Shown here one piece after another: positions 1 through 8,103 of a stretch of 64,000 nt of DNA. Made by a program: the position numbers and the translations under genes. Numbering within the stretch: position 1 is the stretch's first letter; every line of letters starts with the position of its first letter. This stretch comes from an uncultured Pelagimonas sp. (lineage in GTDB: Bacteria; Pseudomonadota; Alphaproteobacteria; Rhodobacterales; Rhodobacteraceae): assembly GCF_947498515.1 (NCBI RefSeq), contig NZ_CANMKO010000007.1:1-64000 (forward strand), in the 5' to 3' direction. Under the pieces are notes generated by a model, which had not been told where the DNA came from, made no database searches, and saw nothing but the letters and a program-made list of their open reading frames with translations.

Positions 1-77
1 ACTTCGTGCCCAAAATCCGAAAAACAGACGCCAGAAACCAGACCCACATAGCCCGTGCCGATCATTGCGATTTTCAT
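1..77 (-). CDS. UDP-glucose/GDP-mannose dehydrogenase family, N-terminus only (window edge)
   Basis: Only the first 25 codons are inside the window, read from the ATG at 77 toward position 1. They give MKIAMIGTGYVGLVSGVCFS, the classic GxGxxG Rossmann start of UDP-glucose 6-dehydrogenase (Ugd/KfiD/TuaD) and its GDP-mannose relatives. These enzymes make uronic acid precursors for capsule. The capsule-export genes just upstream on the same strand support that role. Which sugar nucleotide it uses cannot be told from this fragment. Confidence 0.85.
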   Translation of the reverse strand, partial: MKIAMIGTGYVGLVSGVCFSDFGHE

Positions 78-233
78 GAGAGCTGCCCTTTGCCCAGATT
101 GTTTGGGCTCAAATGGCCCGCTGGAACCCAATTTGTCAACGTTGCAGAGGCATAATTCAAAAGGCTTATCGACGCGAAAGAAAAACCCATACCAACCCCT
201 GAAGCAACGAAGGGGGGTGGCGAGGTAAGCCTA

Positions 234-264
234 AGCCGCCACACCAATAACTGGTGTAGCGGCT
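234..264. terminator. stem-loop after the capsule export genes
   Basis: Bases 235-246 pair with 252-263 around a five-base loop (ATAAC), with one mismatch at 240/258. It lies between the stop of the kpsE-like gene and the dehydrogenase start. The T-rich stretch (TGTTTGTTT) follows on the plus side, while the minus side has no clear T run, so it may be a weak terminator or an mRNA-stabilising hairpin. Confidence 0.4.
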
Positions 265-293
265 GTTTGTTTATTGACTAGGTGGCCAACAGC

Positions 294-2009
294 TTAGCTC
301 GACACCTGTTCCCGCAAGATAGACGCGGTCAACGAAATCATCAGATAGATGCCACCGAAAATCAGAAATGCGAGAGCGGTGTTTTCGAACTTTCGAGGGT
401 AGGCCGGGTCTTCAGAGGCGACCGGTTCGACCGACGTTGTCAAGTAACGCGCCTGTGTCGATGCTTCACGCCGCGCTTGCTCCAAAGTTTGGAGGGCTGT
501 TTGCAACATGAGATCCCGAGTTGCCAAATCCGCTTGCGCCAGTTGGATTTGTGCCGCTTTTTCAGCCAAGGAGTTTTCGCCGGTTGTTGCGGAAACCATT
601 CTGGCATTCAACTCTGCCAACAAGGCTTCCAATCGGCGAACATCCCCCCGGGCGCCATCTACCTTGGCGCGGTTTGGACGAGCATTGTCCAGAAGCGCCT
701 GAAGTTGAAGGCTTTTCTCTTGCAACTGCAATTCGTAGGTATTGATTTGCGACCGCAGGGCGGCAATTTGCGCCTCGGGGTCAACAGCATTGGAATCTTG
801 CTGTAAACGCACCAGCTTTTCTTGTGCATCGCGGCGCGAATTGTCCGCATCCAAAAGACCCTGTTCCGCATCCTGAACCGCATTCGACCGTTTTCGCAGC
901 GATAGGTTGTCCACCCGTTCCTCAGCATAACCAATTAGGGCTTGACTGAAATCTGTTGCAACCTGAGGGTCGGCTGCCATGATTTCCATCCGGATCACTC
1001 CTTCGGTCGGATCAAACCCAATCTCCACGTGTCGCTTGTAAAGTTTGTAAGCTTCTTCGTTGGAAGGATTTTCTTCGAGACGTTGGATTGGATCAATGAC
1101 TTCGTCGGTGAAATGCGATTTGAACCCCACATCCGCATCCAAACGCAACATTGCATCCTTGGATTGCAGGTAACTTTGCACCGCAATAGCGTCCTGTGCC
1201 GTCGCAAAGGGCGATCCGGCAAGGAAGCTAGGTTGAGCTCCGCCACCGTCGTTTTTCAGGATCAAAAACTCAGATTTGGTCGAATACATCGGTGTCGCCA
1301 CAGCGTAAAAATAGTATCCGGCCAACAATGTCGGCAGCAAAACAAAGGCCGTCAGCCGTGTCAGCAAAAGCAACTGCTTTTTGCGGCGACGTGCAGCAAG
1401 TTCTTTTTGGATCTTCATGATCTCGATGGCGCGACGCTCGGCCGGATTTGCCATTTCAGTCGACGGCAATTGTTGTTTTTCCAACTGAACCGTTTGCGGC
1501 AACTGAACTTTTGCATCGGGTTTTTGGGGGGCTTGTTCGGCGTCTTCCGGTTTGACCAGCTCAAGCATATTTGTGCGTTGGAACGGGTCGATCCCTTTGA
1601 CGCGTAGCAACCGAACAGCATCGAAATCAGACGTCGGGGCCAAACCGTGTTTTTGTGCAACCCGGCGGGCCATCCGCAATTGGCGTCCGGTCAACCCTTC
1701 GCGTCGAATGGCGTCTATATCCGTTTCGGACGCAACCTGAGCTGCTGACGCAACTTGGCCTGCCAGGTTGGGCTGCGGGGCTTGAGCCTGTGCTTGTGCC
1801 TGGGGCTGAACTTGTGGCTGGGTCGGGCGTGGCGGTTGAACAGTGACTTGTTCAGCAATCGCCTGAGCGGCTCCAACCCGTTGGCTAACGGCACGTGGCT
1901 GGGCCTGAGCCCGCTGCGGCGCAGCCTGCGGAGCGGCCTCTGCTGCCGGAGTTTCGGCCGCCGGTGAACGGCGGATACGGAACTTCTTAGCCTTGGGTTT
2001 CGTAGTCAT
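294..2009 (-). CDS. KpsE/CtrB-like capsule polysaccharide export inner-membrane protein
   Basis: A polysaccharide co-polymerase-type protein of about 571 residues, expected to sit in the inner membrane and bridge an ABC capsule exporter to the outer-membrane channel. A first membrane segment (about residues 213-236, LLLLTRLTAFVLLP) and a second at about 543-563 bracket a long periplasmic region with strong coiled coil. The first 210 residues are cytoplasmic and unusual: rich in Ala, Pro and Gln (about residues 15-95), then a basic stretch. I chose the ATG at 2009 (MTTKPKAKKF), which overlaps the upstream ATPase gene by 23 bases; an in-frame ATG at 2039 would add ten residues. KpsT is directly upstream; no KpsM permease is adjacent. 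Confidence 0.82.
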   Translation of the reverse strand: MTTKPKAKKFRIRRSPAAETPAAEAAPQAAPQRAQAQPRAVSQRVGAAQAIAEQVTVQPPRPTQPQVQPQAQAQAQAPQPNLAGQVASAAQVASETDIDAIRREGLTGRQLRMARRVAQKHGLAPTSDFDAVRLLRVKGIDPFQRTNMLELVKPEDAEQAPQKPDAKVQLPQTVQLEKQQLPSTEMANPAERRAIEIMKIQKELAARRRKKQLLLLTRLTAFVLLPTLLAGYYFYAVATPMYSTKSEFLILKNDGGGAQPSFLAGSPFATAQDAIAVQSYLQSKDAMLRLDADVGFKSHFTDEVIDPIQRLEENPSNEEAYKLYKRHVEIGFDPTEGVIRMEIMAADPQVATDFSQALIGYAEERVDNLSLRKRSNAVQDAEQGLLDADNSRRDAQEKLVRLQQDSNAVDPEAQIAALRSQINTYELQLQEKSLQLQALLDNARPNRAKVDGARGDVRRLEALLAELNARMVSATTGENSLAEKAAQIQLAQADLATRDLMLQTALQTLEQARREASTQARYLTTSVEPVASEDPAYPRKFENTALAFLIFGGIYLMISLTASILREQVSS

Positions 2010-2646
2010 AGAGCTGTTTCGCTTCTTCCAAGGTGTCAAACATATGCAATTTGCCGTCCATCAAAACGGCGGCCTTGCGGGCGAATTTTTCCAAAATCTT
2101 CGGTTGGTGCGATACGATGATGATCGTCGTCGTACGCAACCGTTCTGCCAGGATATCCCCAGCCTTTTGATTGAACTCCACATCCGTGGAATTCGGCATG
2201 CCTTCGTCGATCAGATAGATGTCGAAATCCAGCGCCAACATCAAAGAGAAGGTAAACCGAGACCGCATGCCTGAGGAGTAGGTGCCTATTGGTTGGTCAA
2301 AGTATTCCTTGAGCCCACAAAGCCACCGGCAGAAGGATTCAACATAGTCAGGGTCAAGCCCATACATACGGGCGATAAACCGGGCGTTTTCGCGTGCGGA
2401 AATTTTGGACACAACGCCGCCCATAAACCCCAATGGGAAGGATACACGGCAATTCCGACGCACTTCGCCTTCGTCAGGTTTTTCAAGGCCAGCCATCATT
2501 TTGATCAATGTGGTTTTGCCGGTGCCGTTTGGTGCCAGAATACCAAGAGATTCGCCGAGGTTCACACGGAAAGACGCGCGATCAAGGATAACCTTGCGCT
2601 GCGTACCAGTCCAAAAGGACTTGCTTACCATGTCAAATTCCAACAT
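1987..2646 (-). CDS. KpsT-like capsule polysaccharide ABC transporter ATPase
   Basis: ATP-binding subunit of an ABC-2 type polysaccharide exporter, about 219 residues. Walker A is APNGTGKTT, the signature is the capsule-exporter form YSSGMRSRF rather than LSGGQ, and Walker B is FDIYLIDEGMP followed by the switch His in VSHQP. These are typical of KpsT/Wzt/TagH-class ATPases. The ATG at 2646 (MLEFDMVSKSF) fits family starts and has GGGG about nine bases upstream; a GTG at 2676 is possible. It is translationally coupled to the KpsE-like gene. Its membrane partner KpsM is not next to it, which is unusual. Confidence 0.88.
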   Translation of the reverse strand: MLEFDMVSKSFWTGTQRKVILDRASFRVNLGESLGILAPNGTGKTTLIKMMAGLEKPDEGEVRRNCRVSFPLGFMGGVVSKISARENARFIARMYGLDPDYVESFCRWLCGLKEYFDQPIGTYSSGMRSRFTFSLMLALDFDIYLIDEGMPNSTDVEFNQKAGDILAERLRTTTIIIVSHQPKILEKFARKAAVLMDGKLHMFDTLEEAKQLYDYETQG

Positions 2647-2739
2647 TTGGGTTGCCCCGGCTCTGCTCGTTACCACCCTTTTAGCGGGCTTTCCTTAGGT
2701 CTAGGTGCAGACTAGGGCCATATTATGACCAGAATTGGA

Positions 2740-2774
2740 AACAAAAACAACGCAGGCCCCAAATCGGGGCCTGC
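2740..2774 (-). terminator. intrinsic terminator of nhaA
   Basis: Perfect nine-base stem (2752-2760 with 2766-2774) and a five-base loop, followed on the minus strand by a T-rich run at 2740-2750. It lies 26 bases after the nhaA stop and separates nhaA from the capsule genes. Confidence 0.85.
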
Positions 2775-2799
2775 TTGCGCAACAATTCTACGTGGTTTT

Positions 2800-4083
2800 T
2801 TAGATGTCTTGCTTTTGCACGCGGGTCACTTTGCCCGCGATAATAGAAACAATCGCAGCCGCAAAGCTAAACAGCGCACCCATTTTCGCAGCATCCTGAA
2901 CCGGTCCGGCATCGAATGCGACCGTGGCCACAAAGAGCGAGACGGTGAAACCGATCGCGGCCACACAGCCGATAACAACTAGGTCAATAATGCGCATACC
3001 TTGTGGGATGCCAAGCTTGAGCGGCACAGCAGCAAACCAACCAAACAGCAGGATACCCACGGGTTTACCGATCAGGAGACCGGCCAAAACCAACCAAGTC
3101 GCATCGCCCATCGACGACAACTCAACACCGGCGTTCAACAGGCCGAAGAAGAACAAGATGATCTCAACCGGGTGTTTGAGCGCGTGTTCAACCATGTTCA
3201 AGAGGTCGGTGAGATGCTCTTCGGCGGCGGCAAACATGCCAAAGGCGCGGTCGGCATGTGGCAACGTTGGGACAATCGGCAGTAGGCCCAATGCAGGATG
3301 CAAGCCGGACATCATAAAGCCGTACCAGCTCGCGCAAGCGGCAAGTAGGTATGGCCAGAATGAAAGGTTTTTGCGCACCCACGTAGATTTTGGGCGATCC
3401 TGATTGCCCCGGTCAAGACGACGCGGCAGCCAGTTGGCCAAAATGAATACGCCCACCGCAGCAAACAACGACAGGCCCAGCCATTCGGGGGCCAAATCGC
3501 CAGACGGGTAGAAAATCGCCAGAATGATCAAGCCAGCCGCGTCATCCGCAATCGCCAGCAACAGCAAAAAGCGAACCGCGGGGTGGCCCGCACCAAACAC
3601 CAGTCGGCCAACCAGATAGCTAAATGCGATGTCTGTGGCGGTTGGGATCGCCCAGCCATTGGCAACAGCGTCATACGTGTCTGACCCCATGATTGCCGCG
3701 AGACCAAGATATACACCAATCGGGCCAAACATGCCGCCCGCCGTGGCAAACAGAGGCGTTGCCGCTCTCTTGCCGCGCAAGCTGCCGTTTTCGAGGATCA
3801 CGGCCTCCCAGACTTCTTTTGCTGCAATGGCAAAGAAAAGCGCCATCAGGACGTCGTTCACCAGATAATGCAGGGTCAGCGTACGATGCCCGTCGTGCAT
3901 ATGCCCGATAGGTGCATGATCCCAAATCACAAATTCCACAAAGTGGTGGTAGGTATCGGCCCAGTAATGGGGTTGCCCCGCTACCGGTGCCAAAGCATCA
4001 AGGTTCGCCCAAACAAGGGCAATCAGCGCCCCGAAAATCAAGAGCAGTGAGTAGTTAGTCAGGAAGTTCCAGACGCGATACAT
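2800..4083 (-). CDS. nhaA: Na+/H+ antiporter NhaA
   Basis: Electrogenic Na+(Li+)/H+ antiporter of the inner membrane, 427 residues with about twelve membrane segments. The unwound-helix motif TATDIAF (Asp151) and the paired aspartates in LAIADDAAGL (Asp180/Asp181) match the ion-binding aspartates of E. coli NhaA (Asp133, Asp163/164). The start ATG at 4083 has a strong ribosome site (GAGGAGA). It forms its own transcription unit, ended by the terminator at 2740-2774 and preceded by a large hairpin at 4179-4213. Sodium export fits a marine organism. Confidence 0.95.
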   Translation of the reverse strand: MYRVWNFLTNYSLLLIFGALIALVWANLDALAPVAGQPHYWADTYHHFVEFVIWDHAPIGHMHDGHRTLTLHYLVNDVLMALFFAIAAKEVWEAVILENGSLRGKRAATPLFATAGGMFGPIGVYLGLAAIMGSDTYDAVANGWAIPTATDIAFSYLVGRLVFGAGHPAVRFLLLLAIADDAAGLIILAIFYPSGDLAPEWLGLSLFAAVGVFILANWLPRRLDRGNQDRPKSTWVRKNLSFWPYLLAACASWYGFMMSGLHPALGLLPIVPTLPHADRAFGMFAAAEEHLTDLLNMVEHALKHPVEIILFFFGLLNAGVELSSMGDATWLVLAGLLIGKPVGILLFGWFAAVPLKLGIPQGMRIIDLVVIGCVAAIGFTVSLFVATVAFDAGPVQDAAKMGALFSFAAAIVSIIAGKVTRVQKQDI

Positions 4084-4178
4084 GAGGTCTCCTCAAAGGC
4101 CGAATACCGTGGATTTCAAACGGATTTAACGGAATCTTGCCCTCAGGGCAACGCGAACAGAGTCTTTGGCACAACATT

Positions 4179-4213
4179 AATGCCGCCGTTCAGGCATTCT
4201 GAGCGGCGGCATT
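4179..4213. terminator. long perfect-stem hairpin between the ArsP-type permease and nhaA
   Basis: Bases 4179-4193 pair with 4199-4213 over 15 pairs (one G-U), with a five-base loop GCATT. It lies downstream of the permease stop at 4245. There is no obvious T run on either side, so it may act as a factor-assisted terminator or an mRNA 3' end stabiliser. Confidence 0.55.
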
Positions 4214-4244
4214 GGATGTCTTGGATAGATTTTGGGCAGTTAGG

Positions 4245-5270
4245 TTATGCGATTGCGCCCCAAGCCAAACCTGCAATAACCGACCCAACAAGTGCAAATC
4301 CAAGATAGGCGGCAAACACCTTGGGCTTGACCAACGCCCAGACCGCGATAGCAGCCGGAATGCAGCTAACCCCACCAGCGAGCATAAAGCTCATCGCCGC
4401 ACCGGGTGCCATACCCATGGCCAGCAGCTCTTTAACCAAGGGAACGGCTGCGTATCCGTTCAAATAGGCCGGCATTCCAACGAAAGCTCCTAGCAAGATT
4501 GGCTGGATACCATCACCACCCAAGGTCTGAGCAACCAGAGACGCCGGGACATGGCGGATCATGATCGCCTCGATCAGGTAGGCCAAAGTTAGCCATTTAA
4601 ACAAGAACAGCGCATTGGTTAGGGCCGTGCTACGAAAGGTTTCGATCCGAGCCAACTCTGTCCAAAACTTCCATTGTGGCTTGCCGGAGAATGGTTTTTT
4701 GACCCCGCAACATCCCCCAACTTGCGGTTTCTCGCGCAAGGGGTCGGTAAAGACGGCCGTGTTTTTCAACATCATGGTCCCCATCCCACCAAGCAGTCCG
4801 ATACCAACGGCGGCAAACATTTTGGCGGTCGCAAACTCAAAGCCGAGGCCACCTGCGGTAATTGAGAACATCGCTGGGTCCATCAAGGGGGATGAAATCC
4901 AGAACGCCATGACCGCGCTCAGCGGGGCTCCGACAGCCAATAGCGCCGCGATGAAGGGAATGACTTCGCATGAGCAGAAGGGAGACAGCCCCCCCAAAAG
5001 CGCTGCAAGAAAGATCATGCGGGTTTCGCGCCCCTCAAAGGCCTTGGCCAAGAGGTTTTCCGCCCCGGTCGCCTTGAGATAAGCGACGGCCAGAACCGCA
5101 AACAAAATAAACGGCGCGGTGTTCAAAAGCGCCTTGGCCGTGAACTCAACAGTTGGCCAGAATTCATGCGATTCAAACAGGGCAACTGCCAGCAAAATAA
5201 CAGCCGTTGCCAGCCAAGCCTTGGACAGTTTCGGCCAACGTGGCCCCTGAGATTGAGTGATATCAGCCAT
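4245..5270 (-). CDS. ArsP/UPF0718-family permease
   Basis: Inner-membrane permease of the DUF318 (PF03773) family, 341 residues with about eight membrane segments in two halves. Cys99 and Cys101 in SPFCSCEVIP are the conserved family pair; a second pair (Cys187-Cys188, GGCCGVKK) lies in the central cytoplasmic loop. Characterised members include ArsP, which exports trivalent organoarsenicals. The gene overlaps the upstream ArsR-family repressor by eight bases, so the two are co-transcribed and likely induced by the repressor's ligand. Whether the substrate is an organoarsenical or another thiophilic compound is inference. Confidence 0.85.
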   Translation of the reverse strand: MADITQSQGPRWPKLSKAWLATAVILLAVALFESHEFWPTVEFTAKALLNTAPFILFAVLAVAYLKATGAENLLAKAFEGRETRMIFLAALLGGLSPFCSCEVIPFIAALLAVGAPLSAVMAFWISSPLMDPAMFSITAGGLGFEFATAKMFAAVGIGLLGGMGTMMLKNTAVFTDPLREKPQVGGCCGVKKPFSGKPQWKFWTELARIETFRSTALTNALFLFKWLTLAYLIEAIMIRHVPASLVAQTLGGDGIQPILLGAFVGMPAYLNGYAAVPLVKELLAMGMAPGAAMSFMLAGGVSCIPAAIAVWALVKPKVFAAYLGFALVGSVIAGLAWGAIA

Positions 5271-5607
5271 GACGATGATCCTTGTCAGGTTGGTCGCAAT
5301 CAGCGCAGCACTGGCGCAACAAGTATTCCGAGAGCGCTTCGACCTCGGCGTAATCGGCCCCGGCGCATATTGTGCTGCGGCCCTTTTTCTCTTGTTTTAC
5401 CAGCCCGGCGGCTGACAAAATTTTCAAATGGTGGGTCAAGGTCGACCCGGTGATCCCGGTCCGTTCGCCCAATTCGCCGATCGACAACCCATCCGGTCCG
5501 GCGCGCACCATTGTGTGCAACACTTGCAGGCGTTGTTCCGATCCAAGGGCCGCAAATTTGGACGCTGCGGTTTCGAGGGTGAGTGTGGGTGAGTCGATCA
5601 TTTTCAT
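5263..5607 (-). CDS. ArsR/SmtB-family transcriptional repressor
   Basis: Small winged-helix repressor, 114 residues. The recognition helix region is TGSTLTHHLKIL (about residues 53-64), the ArsR hallmark. A cysteine cluster near the C-terminus (Cys100, Cys101, Cys104, in LRQCCADCD) followed by a His-rich end (HRHG) could bind a soft metal or metalloid. Cys81 could also participate. It is the first gene of the repressor-permease operon and starts at the ATG at 5607 (or 5601). The operator described at 5616-5667 lies just upstream and overlaps the divergent promoter. Confidence 0.9.
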   Translation of the reverse strand: MKMIDSPTLTLETAASKFAALGSEQRLQVLHTMVRAGPDGLSIGELGERTGITGSTLTHHLKILSAAGLVKQEKKGRSTICAGADYAEVEALSEYLLRQCCADCDQPDKDHRHG

Positions 5608-5615
5608 ATTTCTAG

Positions 5616-5667
5616 TTTTATCGAAATGACAGAATGGCGCAAGAGTTATTTCGATAAACCTCGAAAT
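5616..5667. promoter_or_regulatory. probable ArsR operator between divergent genes
   Basis: TTATCGAAAT at 5618-5627 is a perfect inverted repeat of ATTTCGATAA at 5648-5657. A third copy of the half-site follows at 5661-5667, so ATTTCGA (5648-5654) and TCGAAAT (5661-5667) also form an inverted repeat with a six-base spacer. The ten bases TCGAAATGAC occur twice, 40 bases apart. This layout suits a dimeric ArsR-type repressor acting on its own promoter and perhaps on the divergent glycosylase gene. Confidence 0.7.
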
Positions 5668-6292
5668 GACGGGTGCACAGACGCGGTTTTCCAGCTATTT
5701 CAGGGAAATGGATGACCTCTTGAACGATATTCGCGCCTGTTCACTCTGTGCTGATCGGTTTGCATTGACCGAAACAGGCCATTCTCCACGCCCGGTTTTG
5801 CAAGTATCCAGCCACGCCAAGATACTTGTTGCCGGGCAAGCACCGGGAATGAAGGTGCATCTATCCGGGCGACCATTCACCGACCCGTCGGGTGATCGGC
5901 TGCGCGATTGGATGGGGATCCATGAAGCGCGGTTTTATGATGCGTTGGAAATTGCCATCTTGCCGATGGGATTTTGCTTTCCCGGTTACCGAAAAGGATC
6001 GGACCTACCGCCTCCGGCGATATGCGCCAGAACATGGCGGCCGCAGGTACTCGAGGCCATGCCAAACGTTCAATTGACGTTGCTGATCGGAGGCTATGCA
6101 CAGAAATGGCACTTGCCGGGTACGCAGGGCGTAAATGCCACCGTCGAGCGCTGGCGCGACTTTCTGCCCAACGCGATCCCCTTGCCCCATCCGTCCTGGC
6201 GCAATACCGCTTGGCTCAAACGCAATCCGTGGTTCGAGGCAGAGCTTTTGCCGGTTCTTCGCGCCCGCATCCAAGAGGTTCTGGATGACTGA
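5666..6292 (+). CDS. uracil-DNA glycosylase family protein (family 4-like, Fe-S cysteines)
   Basis: Member of the uracil-DNA glycosylase superfamily (COG1573), about 208 residues, expected to excise uracil or related damage from DNA. Four cysteines are placed as in family 4 enzymes: CSLC (Cys23, Cys26) and a later pair separated by 15 residues (GFC...AIC), suggesting a 4Fe-4S cluster. Motif 1 is GQAPG with a following GRPF, and motif 2 is PHPSW. The start is uncertain: the ATG at 5666 lies inside the operator, and an in-frame ATG at 5708 removes 14 residues. It overlaps the next gene by eight bases. Confidence 0.8.
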   Translation: MTGAQTRFSSYFREMDDLLNDIRACSLCADRFALTETGHSPRPVLQVSSHAKILVAGQAPGMKVHLSGRPFTDPSGDRLRDWMGIHEARFYDALEIAILPMGFCFPGYRKGSDLPPPAICARTWRPQVLEAMPNVQLTLLIGGYAQKWHLPGTQGVNATVERWRDFLPNAIPLPHPSWRNTAWLKRNPWFEAELLPVLRARIQEVLDD

Positions 6293-7073
6293 AACTGTGA
6301 TCGATACCGCCTACGCGGCGATGGACGCGGCCCCGCAAGACGATACCGCGCGGTTGCGGTTCTACGATGCTTTGGCAAGTGCTGAACTGTTCTTGATGCT
6401 CACCCAAGAACCAGAGGGCGATAGCATTTCACCCGAAGTGTTCGAGCTTCAGGATGCATCTTTTGTCTTGGTCTTTGATCGCGAAGACCGGATTTCACAA
6501 TTTGCTGGTCGAGCGGTTCCTTATGCCGCCCTCCCCGGCCGGGCGTTGGCGCAAATGCTAAGCGGTCAAAACATCGGCTTGGCACTGAACCCCGAAGTCG
6601 CCCCTTCCGAATTTCTAATGCCGCCCGAGGCCTTGGAATGGCTATCCGGCACTTTGGATCATGGACCAGAAGAGCGCGAAGCACGCCCCGAACGCCTATC
6701 CGCGCCACGTGGCTTGCCCGACTCGTTGATCACCGCACTAGACGCAAAACTGGCAAGCGCGGCGGGGCTGGCCCGCACGGCCTATTTAGCCGCTGTGACT
6801 TATGACGATGGCTCCCAAGGGCATTTGTTGGGCGTAACCGGCTCGGTCCCCGAGGCCCAGCGCGCCCTTGCCGGGGCCGTGAACGAGGCGCTGGTGTTTT
6901 CCGGGCTTGAGGCGGGTGTGCTAGATGTCACCTTTGTCGATGACAGCGATATTTTGGCCGCTGAATTGGCGCGAGTCGCCTTGCGCTTTGACCTTCCTGA
7001 ACCGCCGCAGCCGAAAAAGGTTGAACACGTCACCCCCGGTTCGGACCCAGATAGCCCTCCAATCCTTAAATAA
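6285..7073 (+). CDS. SseB-family protein
   Basis: Cytosolic protein of about 262 residues with the SseB-like layout common in Rhodobacterales: an N-terminal half ending in a YAALPGR segment, a middle helix (LMPPEALEWLS) and a C-terminal half with NEALVFSGLEAGVLDVTF. No catalytic motif is visible and the function is not established; SseB was first linked to enhanced serine sensitivity. The ATG at 6285 overlaps the glycosylase stop in an ATGACTGA arrangement, so the two are translationally coupled. Its 3' end overlaps the convergent P1 hydrolase gene by eight bases. Confidence 0.75.
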   Translation: MTETVIDTAYAAMDAAPQDDTARLRFYDALASAELFLMLTQEPEGDSISPEVFELQDASFVLVFDREDRISQFAGRAVPYAALPGRALAQMLSGQNIGLALNPEVAPSEFLMPPEALEWLSGTLDHGPEEREARPERLSAPRGLPDSLITALDAKLASAAGLARTAYLAAVTYDDGSQGHLLGVTGSVPEAQRALAGAVNEALVFSGLEAGVLDVTFVDDSDILAAELARVALRFDLPEPPQPKKVEHVTPGSDPDSPPILK

Positions 7074-8073
7074 GGCCAAGATCCTGTTTCAAGGTCGGCA
7101 AGGTATCACCGGATTCGGGCTGTGCCTCCCAAACTGCGCGGGAAATGGCGCGCGCCAAACATAGGCTGGCGGCATGACCAATCGCGGCAAGCTCAATGCC
7201 CGGATCATCCAGTTGGCGGGCTCCGGTTGACGCGGCAAAAACCAAATCTCCATCCATTGGAGTATGCGCGGGAACAATGGCCCGCGCCATTCCGTCATGG
7301 GCCGCAACCGCCATGCGGTGACATTGCGCCTTGTCCAGCGCGGCATCGGTGGCAACAATCGCGATAGTTGTGTTGCCGAGGCTGGCCATCGCCGGAACCT
7401 TGCGACTTGGCGGCAGGGTGAGCTCAGGTTTTGGGTCCACGCCCAGCCCACCGAATTCGCCATCCACCTCGAAAGCCGCGGCCCAGAAATGACGCCCGGA
7501 CGGCGTGGTCACACTTCCCATCGGGTTAACCGCAACCAAGGCCCCAACTGTCACGCCACTTGGCAAGACAAGGCTGGCCGAGCCAAGACCCCCTTTGTGC
7601 ATCGCCGTTTGCGCTCCGGCCCCGGCCCCAAATGTTCCAATCTCAAAATCCGTTTTGGCATCAACCAAAGCGGCCCGACCCAGCGCAGGATAAGGGTTTT
7701 CGCCCCAATCTTTGTCACCGCCATTCAGCAGGTCGAAAATGATCGCCGCCGGGACAATGGGCACTCGCGCCGACAAAACCGGAAATCCACGTCCCTGTTC
7801 ATGCAACGCATCCATCACCCCCTGAGCCGAGGCAAGGCCAAAGGCGCTCCCCCCCGATAGAACCAAGGCATCCACACCGGGCGCAGATTTATCAGGGGCC
7901 AAAAGATCGGTTTCACGGGTGCCCGGCGCACCACCATGCACCGCGACCGAGGTGGTAAACGGCGCGCCTGACAGCAAAACAGTTGTGCCGCTCTTGAGGT
8001 CTGGGTCTTGGGCGTTTCCAACCTTGAGGCCAGGAATATCGGTGATCAAATTGCGTTGGCCGGGGGTCATCAT
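7066..8073 (-). CDS. P1/S58-family (DmpA/NylC-like) N-terminal nucleophile hydrolase
   Basis: Self-processing hydrolase, 335 residues, of the family that includes DmpA, beta-peptidyl aminopeptidases and the nylon-oligomer hydrolase NylC. The glycine-rich segments ALVLSGGSAFGL (about 69-80) and TFGAGAGAQT (about 147-156) are family features. The expected autocleavage point is Asn234-Thr235 in SLGNTTIAIVATD, leaving Thr as N-terminal nucleophile. It is the last gene of a six-gene operon with an oligopeptide-type importer, an aldehyde dehydrogenase and an SDR enzyme, so it likely cleaves an imported amide or peptide-like compound. The exact substrate cannot be read from the sequence. Confidence 0.85.
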   Translation of the reverse strand: MMTPGQRNLITDIPGLKVGNAQDPDLKSGTTVLLSGAPFTTSVAVHGGAPGTRETDLLAPDKSAPGVDALVLSGGSAFGLASAQGVMDALHEQGRGFPVLSARVPIVPAAIIFDLLNGGDKDWGENPYPALGRAALVDAKTDFEIGTFGAGAGAQTAMHKGGLGSASLVLPSGVTVGALVAVNPMGSVTTPSGRHFWAAAFEVDGEFGGLGVDPKPELTLPPSRKVPAMASLGNTTIAIVATDAALDKAQCHRMAVAAHDGMARAIVPAHTPMDGDLVFAASTGARQLDDPGIELAAIGHAASLCLARAISRAVWEAQPESGDTLPTLKQDLGLI

Positions 8074-8103
8074 ATGCCTTTCATCGGGGCGTTCGAAATG
8101 TTG

